Of a DNA stretch of 37,742 bases, positions 14,055-21,108 are shown piece by piece. The notes beneath the pieces were generated by a model. It was not told the origin of the DNA. It did not search any database and saw only the letters and a program-made list of their open reading frames with translations. This DNA is from Clostridiales bacterium (GTDB lineage Bacteria > Bacillota > Clostridia > Oscillospirales > Oscillospiraceae): positions 1-37,742 of the forward strand of contig JAJUHC010000026.1 of assembly GCA_029268065.1 (NCBI GenBank), in the 5' to 3' direction. Position 1 is the first letter of the stretch. Each line of letters begins with the position of its first letter. The position numbers and the translations under genes were made by a program.

Positions 14055-14969
14055 TCAGCCTCCGATGTACTTAATTTCTGTCTCCAGCAATATACCGCTT
14101 TTCTCGAATACGGTACTTTTTATGTGTTCTATAAGCCTCAGCACGTCCTCGCAGGTCGCTCCCCCGCGGTTCACTACGAAACCGGCATGCTTCTCCGATA
14201 CCTGGGCGCCGCCTATTGCATAGCCCTTCAGTCCAGCCTCGTCGATAAGCGCCGCGGCGTATCCGCCCTTTGGGCGCTTGAAGGTGCTGCCCGCGCTCGG
14301 TATGTCGAGCGGCTGCGAGGCTTTTCGCTTTTCCGAAAGCTCGTTCATCCTTTCGCGTATCTTTTCAGGTTCGCCCTTACTCAGCTTCAGCAGCGAGCCG
14401 AGGATGATCCTCCCGCCGTTCGAAAAGGCGCTGTGCCTGTATTCAAAGGCGTGCTCCCCGCCCGAAGCGGTTTTTCTCAGCAGGTTCTCGTCAAGGTATT
14501 CGGTCATGACTACTACGTCCTTCATTTCTCCTCCGTACGCGCCCGCGTTCATGGAAATCGCGCCGCCCAGCGTCCCGGGTATGCCGTGCGCAAACTCAAG
14601 ACCGGCGAGACCGTTTTTCTGGGCGAAAACGGCGATTTTTGAAAGCAGCGCGCCGCTTGACGCATAAATTCCGTTCTCGCCCGAAAGCCTTATTTCCGAA
14701 AGCCCGTCGAAGGTCTTCACGGCTAAAATATCGAGCGGGCCGTCCGCGACGAGAAGGTTCGTACCGTTTCCGAATATGAGCGGAGAAATGCCGCACCGCC
14801 TTGCGGCAGCGCAGATAGCGGCAAGCTCGCCGCTAGTGCGCGGGAAAGCCATAAGCGCCGCCTCTCCGCCTATTCGAAAGGAGGTGTGGCGGCTCATAGG
14901 CTCTCGCCGCGACAGTCGGATTCCGGGCATCGTATCGCGCAGGTTTTTTTGAAGCAAGTCAAAGTCCAT
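14055..14969 (-). CDS. murB: UDP-N-acetylenolpyruvoylglucosamine reductase
   Basis: FAD-dependent enzyme that reduces UDP-GlcNAc-enolpyruvate to UDP-MurNAc in peptidoglycan synthesis. The 304-residue protein has the FAD-binding HTSFRIGG (28-35), GNGTNLLV (67-74), GIPGTLGGAISMNAGAYGG (129-147), YRHS (177-180), the catalytic serine in PSAGSTFKRP (Ser228) and C-terminal LLETEIKYIG with the conserved glutamate. The length and absence of the long loop fit the shorter type II MurB of Firmicutes. The ATG follows GAGAGG. Second gene of the hprK operon. Confidence 0.97.
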   Translation of the reverse strand: MDFDLLQKNLRDTMPGIRLSRREPMSRHTSFRIGGEAALMAFPRTSGELAAICAAARRCGISPLIFGNGTNLLVADGPLDILAVKTFDGLSEIRLSGENGIYASSGALLSKIAVFAQKNGLAGLEFAHGIPGTLGGAISMNAGAYGGEMKDVVVMTEYLDENLLRKTASGGEHAFEYRHSAFSNGGRIILGSLLKLSKGEPEKIRERMNELSEKRKASQPLDIPSAGSTFKRPKGGYAAALIDEAGLKGYAIGGAQVSEKHAGFVVNRGGATCEDVLRLIEHIKSTVFEKSGILLETEIKYIGG

Positions 14970-14978
14970 GTTTACCTC

Positions 14979-15920
14979 TCATCGATCGCTGAGTTTCACA
15001 TCAAAGTATTCGTTTATTCTTCTCGTAAACTCCTCTGCGGCGTTGCTCCCGAGGTATTTCTGTCTGTGGTTCATCGCGGCTACCTCAACGATAATGGCGA
15101 GGTTCCGTCCGGGCTTTACGGGAACGGTGAGAGAAGGAATATCCACTCCCATTATAGTCATGTATTGGTTTTCTATGCCTAATCTGTCATAGGCTACGTC
15201 GTCGCGCCAGGCTTCGAGGTTTATGATAAGGTCGATTTTCTGCGCCTGCTTTATGGCTCCCATGCCGTAAAGCCTTCGCACGTCGACAACGCCGATACCG
15301 CGAAGCTCCACATAGTAGCGTATCATTTCCGGGGCGTTGCCCATAAGGTTGTCGTCTGAAATTTTTTTGATTTCAACCGCGTCGTCGGCAATGAGCCTGT
15401 GCCCGCGCTTCACGAGCTCTATGGCGGTCTCGCTTTTTCCGACGCCGCTCTCCCCGAGCAGCAGGATGCCCTCTCCGTACACCTCGACGAGGACGCCGTG
15501 CCGGGTTATCCTCGGGGCAAGGTAGTTTTTTAGCCTTATTATAAGTCCGGCAATAAAGTCAGAGGTGTCCCTTTCGGTGATAAAGACGCTCCTGTCGTGC
15601 TTTTTCGCCATCGCGACGCACTCTTCCGACGGCTTTGTGCCGTGGCATATTATGAGTGCCGGGATATTCCATGAAAAAAACTTGTCGAAGCTGATAAGCC
15701 TCTTCTTATGCGAAAGGCTCAGCTCGTATTCGGACTCCGCCTTTCCTATAACCTGAAGCCTGGTTTCGTCAAAGTATTCGTAATAGCCGGTAAGCTGAAG
15801 CCCGGGACGGTTTATGTCCGGGGTAGTGACAGCCACCTCGTTGTAGTCGCTCGACTTATATACGGCGCTGAGTCCCAGTTCCTTTTCGAGCACCGACAAT
15901 TTGACCGCGTATTCGCCCAT
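14979..15920 (-). CDS. hprK: HPr kinase/phosphorylase
   Basis: Bifunctional enzyme that phosphorylates or dephosphorylates HPr at serine 46 and so controls carbon catabolite repression in Firmicutes. The 313-residue protein has an N-terminal domain (about 1-130), Walker A GESGVGKS (156-163), the acidic IADDAVEI region (177-184) and the HprK signature ELRGIGVVDVRRLYG (205-219). The chosen start is ATG at 15920; a GTG at 15932 has a poor ribosome binding site. First gene of hprK-murB-rapZ-whiA, under a good sigma-A promoter at 15963-15991. Confidence 0.97.
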   Translation of the reverse strand: MGEYAVKLSVLEKELGLSAVYKSSDYNEVAVTTPDINRPGLQLTGYYEYFDETRLQVIGKAESEYELSLSHKKRLISFDKFFSWNIPALIICHGTKPSEECVAMAKKHDRSVFITERDTSDFIAGLIIRLKNYLAPRITRHGVLVEVYGEGILLLGESGVGKSETAIELVKRGHRLIADDAVEIKKISDDNLMGNAPEMIRYYVELRGIGVVDVRRLYGMGAIKQAQKIDLIINLEAWRDDVAYDRLGIENQYMTIMGVDIPSLTVPVKPGRNLAIIVEVAAMNHRQKYLGSNAAEEFTRRINEYFDVKLSDR

Positions 15921-15962
15921 TGGCTCCCACACCCTTCCCGAGTTGCCTATATCCCTATTTAG

Positions 15963-15991
15963 ATTGTATACAAAAAAGAATGTATTTTCAA
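15963..15991 (-). promoter_or_regulatory. Sigma-A promoter of hprK operon
   Basis: On the minus strand: TTGAAA (15986-15991), 17-base spacer, TACAAT (15963-15968), 42 bases upstream of the hprK start. Confidence 0.75.
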
Positions 15992-16009
15992 GTATTATTA
16001 AATTTATGC

Positions 16010-16038
16010 TTGCATTTTCAGAATTTGTCTGCTATCAT
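16010..16038 (+). promoter_or_regulatory. Sigma-A promoter of rpmB
   Basis: TTGCAT (16010-16015), 17-base spacer, TATCAT (16033-16038). It drives rpmB and is divergent from the hprK promoter. Confidence 0.7.
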
Positions 16039-16094
16039 AATGAACGTATCTTTTTAGGGTTTACGCAGTCGCCACAAGCAAGGAGGTGCAGCAG

Positions 16095-16283
16095 ATGGCA
16101 AAGTGCGAATTTTGCGATAAAGGTGTCGCCTTCGGTATACAGGTCAGCCATTCACACAGGCGCTCGAACAGGACCTGGAAGCCGAACGTCAAAAGGGTAA
16201 AGGCAGTTGTAAACGGATCCCCCCGCCATGTGTATGTCTGTACCGCGTGCCTGCGCAGCGGCAAAGTGACGCGCGCGGTGTAA
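16095..16283 (+). CDS. rpmB: 50S ribosomal protein L28
   Basis: Ribosomal protein of the large subunit. The 62-residue product begins MAKCEFCDKGVAFG, has the family run VSHSHRRSNRTWKPN and the end GKVTRAV. It keeps both cysteine pairs (CEFC and CTAC), so it is the zinc-binding form of L28. The start is ATG at 16095 with AGGAGGT about seven bases upstream; the upstream ATG at 16086 overlaps that site and is rejected. It is a single gene with its own promoter and terminator. Confidence 0.97.
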   Translation: MAKCEFCDKGVAFGIQVSHSHRRSNRTWKPNVKRVKAVVNGSPRHVYVCTACLRSGKVTRAV

Positions 16284-16298
16284 TAAGTAAATAGTTTT

Positions 16299-16330
16299 GC
16301 GGGCACGACGAAGGTCGTGCCCGCTTAATT
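16299..16330 (+). terminator. Intrinsic terminator after rpmB
   Basis: Arms GCGGGCACGAC / GTCGTGCCCGC around a four-base loop, followed by TTAATTATT. Confidence 0.75.
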
Positions 16331-16352
16331 ATTCGCATCCGGCGCCGCCGTT

Positions 16353-16541
16353 TCATTCGACTTCGATTACCGAAACGGGGCAGCTCTCCTGAGCCTCGAC
16401 GGCTCTGTCCTCCGCCTCCTCCGGCACCTCGTCGACGTATACCTCGGCAAGACCGTCATCCGCCATTCTGAATACCTCGGGGCATGTGCTGACACAAAGC
16501 CCGCAGGATATGCATCCGTCCCGTTCTATCTTTGCGTTCAA
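16353..16541 (-). CDS. [4Fe-4S] ferredoxin
   Basis: A 62-residue low-potential ferredoxin of the single-cluster clostridial/Bacillus type. Residues Cys10, Cys13, Cys16 (CISCGLC) and the distal Cys54 are the probable cluster ligands; Cys20 precedes the usual Pro (VSTCPEVF). An acidic linker follows. It is a probable electron carrier to enzymes such as Rnf, but that partner is inferred. The TTG at 16541 has AGAAGG about seven bases upstream and yields the correct family N-terminus. The longer upstream frame adds sequence with no ferredoxin similarity. Confidence 0.85.
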   Translation of the reverse strand: MNAKIERDGCISCGLCVSTCPEVFRMADDGLAEVYVDEVPEEAEDRAVEAQESCPVSVIEVE

Positions 16542-16692
16542 ATTAATACCTTCTCTCTTTGTAATGATACACCTTGTTAAAACGGATATAAAATCAGGAT
16601 ATGCTACGCCGCATAGCGTTCCCTCGTCTTCGCTTATTATATCTGATTTTTTCTTTTTCACTAACAAATTATAAACTTATTTTATGAAAAGC

Positions 16693-16719
16693 GGCGCTTC
16701 GGTATGCCTCCGAAGCGCC
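16693..16719 (-). terminator. Intrinsic terminator of metY
   Basis: Perfect ten-base-pair stem GGCGCTTCGG / CCGAAGCGCC; the minus strand continues GCTTTTCATAAAA. It sits in the 296-base gap between metY and the ferredoxin gene, where no gene is supported. Confidence 0.55.
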
Positions 16720-16761
16720 TCCCGGCGTCGCACATCCGCAAATATCTGAAAAGCTTTTTAG

Positions 16762-16806
16762 CCTTACAGAGCTTATTATTCCTTTAAATAATACTTTAAT
16801 GTAAGG
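16762..16806. repeat. AT-rich nested palindrome after metY
   Basis: Outer arms CCTTACA (16762-16768) and TGTAAGG (16800-16806) enclose inner arms TTATTATT and AAATAATA. Another CCTTACA (16841-16847) lies at the metY end. It could be an RNA hairpin or a protein site. Function is unknown. Confidence 0.5.
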
Positions 16807-16837
16807 CACTATTTTGAAATATGACTTGCAAGCGAAA

Positions 16838-18130
16838 TTACCTTACAGTAGATAGCGCCCTTTCAAGGTCGAAAATAATATCGTCCGCGTGCTCCAAGCC
16901 GATGGAAAGCCTTACTGTGTTTGGTTTTATGCCGGATTCCTCGAGCTCCGATGCGTTCATCTGCGAGTGCGTGGTGCTTGCGGGGTGGATAACGAGGCTC
17001 TTCGCGTCGGCGACGTTTGCGAGAAGCGAAAAAATTTCGAGCTTGTCTATAAACGCCCTTGCCTCCCCTGCTCCGCCTTTGATTTCAAAGGTGAAAATCG
17101 AGCCGCCGCCCTTCGGGAAGTATTGCCTGTAAAGCCCATTGTAGGGACTGTGCGGCAGGGAAGGATGATTCACTCTCTCGACCTTCGGATGCTTTGAGAG
17201 AAAATCGACAACCTTCAGAGTGTTTTCCACATGACGCTCCACGCGCAGGGAGAGCGTCTCGAGCCCCTGCAAAAAGAGGAAGGCGTTGAAGGGGCTGAGC
17301 GCCGCGCCCGTGTCGCGGAGAAGCGTCGTTCTTGCCTTGACGATGTACGCCGCGGGCCCCGCGGCTTCGGTAAATACCGCGCCGTGGTAGCTGGGATTCG
17401 GCTTCGAGAGTCCGGGGAATTTCCCCGATGCCGACCAGTCGAATTTGCCCCCGTCCACAATCACTCCCCCTATCGAGGTGCCGTGACCTCCGATAAACTT
17501 CGTCGCCGAGTGAACCGCTATATCAGCTCCGTATTCAAAGGGACGCAGAAGATACGGGGTCGCAAAGGTGTTGTCAACAATAAGAGGAATACCCCTTTTG
17601 TGCGCCGCTTCCGCCACCGCACTTATATCTATAATGCTGGAATTGGGATTGCCAAGCGTCTCGATGAATACCGCCTTTGTGTTCGGCTTAAACGCCGCCT
17701 CAAAGCTCCCCGGAATATCAGGATCGACGAAGCTCACCTCGATACCGAAATCCCTGAAGGTATGTGCAAACAGGTTGTAGGTACCGCCGTAAAGCGTCCT
17801 TGCCGCCACTATATGGTCTCCCGCCGAGGCGATGTTCTGCACGGCACAGGTCACGGCGGCAGCGCCGCTCGCAAGGGCGAGCGCGCCGATACCGCCCTCA
17901 AGGGCGGCCATGCGCCTCTCGAAAACGTCCGTCGTCGGGTTCATTATCCTTGTGTATATGTTTCCGCTTTCCGAAAGCGAGAATCTTCCCTCGGCGCTTT
18001 CGGAGCTGGGGAATACAAACGAGGTCGTCTGATAAATCGGAACGGCTCTCGCGCCCGTAGCGGAATCGGGCTTTTCCTGCCCGGCGTGCAGCTGAAGCGT
18101 CTCAAACCTCAGTTTTCTTTCAGACATCAT
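16838..18130 (-). CDS. metY: O-acetylhomoserine sulfhydrylase
   Basis: PLP-dependent Cys/Met-metabolism enzyme that makes homocysteine from O-acetylhomoserine and sulfide. The 430-residue length fits MetY and exceeds cystathionine synthase/lyase paralogues. Visible: LHAGQEKPDSATGARAVPIYQTTSFVF, YTRIMNPTTDVFERRMAALEGG, VDNTFATPYLL and the PLP lysine in SATKFIGGHG (Lys211). The start is one of two adjacent ATGs at 18130/18127. It has its own consensus promoter with an adjacent palindromic operator candidate and follows the Rrf2-family gene, implying regulation by sulfur or iron-sulfur state. Symbol could also be cysD in older usage. Confidence 0.93.
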   Translation of the reverse strand: MMSERKLRFETLQLHAGQEKPDSATGARAVPIYQTTSFVFPSSESAEGRFSLSESGNIYTRIMNPTTDVFERRMAALEGGIGALALASGAAAVTCAVQNIASAGDHIVAARTLYGGTYNLFAHTFRDFGIEVSFVDPDIPGSFEAAFKPNTKAVFIETLGNPNSSIIDISAVAEAAHKRGIPLIVDNTFATPYLLRPFEYGADIAVHSATKFIGGHGTSIGGVIVDGGKFDWSASGKFPGLSKPNPSYHGAVFTEAAGPAAYIVKARTTLLRDTGAALSPFNAFLFLQGLETLSLRVERHVENTLKVVDFLSKHPKVERVNHPSLPHSPYNGLYRQYFPKGGGSIFTFEIKGGAGEARAFIDKLEIFSLLANVADAKSLVIHPASTTHSQMNASELEESGIKPNTVRLSIGLEHADDIIFDLERALSTVR

Positions 18131-18160
18131 TTTCACTTCTTTCCATGTCAAGAATCATAT

Positions 18161-18215
18161 ATTTCATATAAAAATAATATGAAATAATTATATCCCCTCC
18201 CGACTCCGCTGTCAA
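18161..18215 (-). promoter_or_regulatory. metY promoter with palindromic operator candidate
   Basis: On the minus strand: TTGACA (18210-18215), 17-base spacer, TATAAT (18187-18192), a perfect sigma-A promoter. Immediately downstream, over the transcription start, is a perfect 9-base inverted repeat ATTTCATAT / ATATGAAAT (18161-18185, seven-base spacer). The adjacent Rrf2-family protein is the natural candidate binder. Confidence 0.7.
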
Positions 18216-18243
18216 GAGGGGCTCAGTATTTTATCAGCGTTTC

Positions 18244-18672
18244 TTATAAATTATCCGTCTTTTCTTTATGCATCTTAACAAGGTCGGCTAAGGTGATGCT
18301 GTTCACCACGTTGGCGACCGCCTCGTCTATCCTTTTCCAAACCTCGATCGTCACGCATTTGTCGGCGCGCCGGCACTGGTTCGGGGAATTCTCCATGCAG
18401 GCTACCGGCGCGAGGCTGCCCTCGATGAGCCTTAATATTTCCCCGACAGTATATTCCTCCGCAGGGCGGGAGAGTCTGTATCCGCCCTGCGAGCCGCGCA
18501 CGCTCTTCACAAGCCCGGCCCTGCTAAGGACTGTTATGATCTGCTCAAGGTACTTGTTGGAGATCTCCTGACGCTCCGAAATGCTCTTGATGGTAACATA
18601 CTGCTCCGAATCGCTCAGAGCGAGGTCAAGCATGAGCCGGAGGGCGTAGCGCCCTCTCGTGGATATTTTCAT
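18244..18672 (-). CDS. Rrf2/IscR-family transcriptional regulator
   Basis: A 142-residue winged helix protein with MKISTRGRYALRLMLDLA, the recognition-helix region SNKYLEQIITVLSRAGLVKSVRG and GGYRLSRP. Cys92, Cys100 and Cys106 lie where IscR-type members hold a [2Fe-2S] cluster (spacing x7 and x5). So it may sense iron-sulfur status, unlike the cysteine-poor CymR. ATG at 18672 overlaps the tcdA stop by 4 bases; the longer frame overlaps tcdA. It follows larE-tcdA and precedes metY, so it probably regulates sulfur genes. The signal is inferred. Confidence 0.9.
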   Translation of the reverse strand: MKISTRGRYALRLMLDLALSDSEQYVTIKSISERQEISNKYLEQIITVLSRAGLVKSVRGSQGGYRLSRPAEEYTVGEILRLIEGSLAPVACMENSPNQCRRADKCVTIEVWKRIDEAVANVVNSITLADLVKMHKEKTDNL

Positions 18673-19445
18673 AAGCCTCTCTCCCCTTTGATAATGAGAT
18701 CCCGGACAAGATCCTTTATAACCTCCGAGGCCAGAATGAAACCCGCCACCGGCGGAACAAAGGAAACGCTTCCCGGGATTTGCCTTTTTGGGGCGCGGGT
18801 TTCCGCGCCGTCCGGGTGACATGCTCCGAAGCTTCGGGAGTCACCGTTTTCCGCCGGTCTTCTCGGCTCCTCCCTTGAATATACGACCTTTAGCGACGTT
18901 ACGCCCCTGGCTTTCAGCTCCCTCCTCATCACCTTTGCGAGAGGGCATACCGAGGTCCTGTAAATGTCCTCGACGATAAAGCCCGTCGGGTCAAGCTTGT
19001 TGCCCGCTCCCATGCAGCTTATTATCGGGACATTCGCCTCTTTTGCCTTTTGTATGAGAGTGAGCTTTGAGGAAACGCTGTCGATGGCGTCCACGACGTA
19101 ATCATAGCCGGAAAGCGGGATTTCGTCCGCGTTTTCCGCGGCATAGAAGCATTCGTAAGCGCGGACGGCGCAGGCTGGATTGATATCCAGAATCCGCTCC
19201 TTCATGACCTCGGCCTTTTTTCTGCCTATTGAGGAGTGCGTCGCTATGAGCTGGCGGTTTATGTTGCTTAAACACACGCTGTCATCGTCTATGATGTCTA
19301 TCGCGCCCACGCCGCATCTCGCTATGGCCTCCGCAGCAAAGGAACCGACACCTCCGACGCCGAATACGGCGACCTTGGAGCGTTTCAGCCTCTCCAGGGC
19401 CTCTTTTCCAAGAAGAAGCTCCGTTCTTGAAAACTCGTTTTGCAT
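18669..19445 (-). CDS. tcdA: tRNA threonylcarbamoyladenosine dehydratase (CsdL/TcdA)
   Basis: E1-like ThiF-fold enzyme that cyclises t6A37 to ct6A in tRNA using ATP. The 258-residue protein has the nucleotide-binding GVGGVGS (29-35), IDDDSVCLSNINRQ (52-65), DYVVDAIDSVSSKLTL, ISCMGAGNKLDPT and the characteristic SVSFVPPVAGFILASEVIKDL near the C-terminus. The ATG at 19445 follows AGAGGA; the upstream TTG frame is not needed. It lies between larE and the Rrf2 gene and overlaps the latter by 4 bases. In E. coli it is tied to sulfur transfer (CsdA/CsdE). Confidence 0.93.
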   Translation of the reverse strand: MQNEFSRTELLLGKEALERLKRSKVAVFGVGGVGSFAAEAIARCGVGAIDIIDDDSVCLSNINRQLIATHSSIGRKKAEVMKERILDINPACAVRAYECFYAAENADEIPLSGYDYVVDAIDSVSSKLTLIQKAKEANVPIISCMGAGNKLDPTGFIVEDIYRTSVCPLAKVMRRELKARGVTSLKVVYSREEPRRPAENGDSRSFGACHPDGAETRAPKRQIPGSVSFVPPVAGFILASEVIKDLVRDLIIKGERGL

Positions 19446-19464
19446 TTCAAATCCTCTTATACCG

Positions 19465-20277
19465 TCAAAGCGCAAGCGTTTCGTTCATGCTGCCCGTCCT
19501 GTACCCCTGCAAATCCATTGAAACATAAGTAAATCCAATTTCTCGAAACCTTGAATATATTCTATCCCTCAGCACCCTTTCAAACAGGGCGTTCATGCCC
19601 CTTTCGTCCGTTTCGATACGGGCGAGGCTGCCGTGGCAGCGAACACGGACCTGGTCAAAGCCCAAATCGATTAGATACTGCTCGGCTTTGCCTATCATCT
19701 CAAGCTTTTCCCTGGTTATTGTCTCGCCGTAGGGTATGCGCGTGGCGAGGCAGGCAAATGAGGGCTTGGACCAGGTGGAAAGCCCGAGTTCCCTTGAGAG
19801 CTCTCGTATTTCGGCTTTTGTGAGTCCCGCTTCCCTGAGCGGGCTTTTCACGTCGAGCTCTGCGGCAGCGAGAAGCCCGGGCCTGTAATCGCTCTCGTCG
19901 TCGGCGTTGGAGGCTTCAGCGACACAAGCAAATCCCCTTTTGCCGGCCTCACCGATTATCTTTGAAAGCAGCTCCTTTTTGCAGATGTAGCACCTGTTCG
20001 GCGGGTTTTCCGAAAAGCCCTCGATTTGAAGCTCGTCGGAACGCAGCACGATATGCTCTATGCCGATTTGCTCGGTGAAAGCCCTCGCCTCCCTGAGCTC
20101 CCTCTGCGGGAAGCTGGGCGAGCTAGCTGTAACTGCCAAAACCCCTTCGCCTAAAACCATCCTCGCGGCTTTCAGCAAAAATGTCGAATCCACCCCTCCG
20201 GAAAACGCGACAGCGAGTCTCCCGTAGCCGGAAAGCAGAGCCTTTAACTTTTCAAATTTCTCATGAGCTTTATCCAC
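19465..20277 (-). CDS. larE: ATP-dependent sacrificial sulfur transferase LarE
   Basis: PP-loop pyrophosphatase that adenylates a carboxylate and transfers sulfur, known from nickel-pincer cofactor synthesis of lactate racemase. The 270-residue protein has the PP-loop SGGVDST (26-32), NRCYICKKEL with Cys96 and Cys99, and KPSFACLATRIPYGE with Cys176, which aligns with the sacrificial cysteine of Lactobacillus LarE. No larA, larB or larC is present here, so its substrate in this genome is open. The GTG at 20277 follows GGGAG. First gene of the larE-tcdA-rrf2 group under a TTGACA promoter. Confidence 0.92.
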   Translation of the reverse strand: MDKAHEKFEKLKALLSGYGRLAVAFSGGVDSTFLLKAARMVLGEGVLAVTASSPSFPQRELREARAFTEQIGIEHIVLRSDELQIEGFSENPPNRCYICKKELLSKIIGEAGKRGFACVAEASNADDESDYRPGLLAAAELDVKSPLREAGLTKAEIRELSRELGLSTWSKPSFACLATRIPYGETITREKLEMIGKAEQYLIDLGFDQVRVRCHGSLARIETDERGMNALFERVLRDRIYSRFREIGFTYVSMDLQGYRTGSMNETLAL

Positions 20278-20315
20278 CGATGTTTTCTCCCGTCATAATA
20301 AGTTTTTCAATGGAT

Positions 20316-20344
20316 ATGGTATGATTTTACGCTCCAAATGTCAA
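20316..20344 (-). promoter_or_regulatory. Sigma-A promoter of larE operon
   Basis: On the minus strand: TTGACA (20339-20344), 17-base spacer, TACCAT (20316-20321), 38 bases upstream of the larE start. It does not carry the metY-type palindrome. Confidence 0.75.
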
Positions 20345-20420
20345 GCATCCTCGTAAAGCTTAACAAATTATACGCAATTAATCGCTTTTATGATGATTTT
20401 ATGCAACGTTATGGCATTTT

Positions 20421-20463
20421 ATAAGCGCAAAAAGCCCCTTTTAGAGGGGCTTTTTGCGCTTAT
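20421..20463. terminator. Bidirectional terminator of the cobalamin operon
   Basis: Long hairpin with arms AAGCGCAAAAAGCCCC / GGGGCTTTTTGCGCTT, extended by ATA/TAT, 18 bases past the cbiC stop. Confidence 0.85.
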
Positions 20464-20480
20464 AGTTTACATAAATTCAG

Positions 20481-21107
20481 TCATTTTATACCGTAGATCA
20501 GGGCGTTCACTATGGCCGCCGCAACGTTGCTGCCGCCCTTCCTGCCGCGCGCGACGATATACGGCACGCCGCATTCCATTATGAGCTCCTTGCTCTGAAC
20601 GACGTTCACGAAGCCCACGGGGGCCCCTATCACAAGCTCGGGTCTGAGCCTTCCCTCCCCTATAAGCTCATATAGGCGTATAAGCGCCGTAGGGGCGTTT
20701 CCTATCGCGAAAATAAGCGGCTTTCCGAGCGCTGAGGCTAGCTCCATCGCTGCCACCGCGCGTGTGGTACCGTTCTTCTCAGCCGCCTCGCGCACACGGT
20801 CGTCGTCTATAAAGCAGAACACCTCTCCGCCGAAGGCCTTGAGCTTTCTTTTGTTTATACCCGCCTTCGCCATGTTTGTATCAGTAACTATGCAGGCACC
20901 GTTTTTTATGGCCTCTCTTGCCAAAGCGACGCAGCCCTCGGAAAACACGAGGTTTTCGGCGTAATCGAAGTCCGCGGTAGTGTGGATGACGCGCTTTATT
21001 ATCGGCGCCAGCTCCTCCGGAAGCTCCCTTTTAAGCTCCGAGGAGATTATTTCAAAGCTCCGCGCCTCGATTTCGGCGGGCAGCACCTTTTCAAGCTTAA
21101 CGTTCAT
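20481..21107 (-). CDS. cbiC: Cobalt-precorrin-8 methylmutase
   Basis: Catalyses the 1,5-methyl shift from C11 to C12 that gives cobyrinate-type corrin. The 208-residue protein has the catalytic histidine in VIHTTADFDY (His42), NGACIVTDTNMAKAGI, AIGNAPTAL and APVGFVNVVQSKE, matching the family. Last gene of the operon, one base after cbiET, with GGGAG before the ATG and the terminator past its stop. Confidence 0.95.
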   Translation of the reverse strand: MNVKLEKVLPAEIEARSFEIISSELKRELPEELAPIIKRVIHTTADFDYAENLVFSEGCVALAREAIKNGACIVTDTNMAKAGINKRKLKAFGGEVFCFIDDDRVREAAEKNGTTRAVAAMELASALGKPLIFAIGNAPTALIRLYELIGEGRLRPELVIGAPVGFVNVVQSKELIMECGVPYIVARGRKGGSNVAAAIVNALIYGIK

Positions 21108-21108
21108 A

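Noticed and set aside
18131..18243. SAM riboswitch or T-box upstream of metY
   Set aside because: The leader is only about 50 bases, with a simple palindrome and no conserved riboswitch or T-box core.
18673..18822. N-terminal extension of the Rrf2 frame
   Set aside because: It overlaps tcdA and lacks family similarity; MKISTRGRYA is the typical start.
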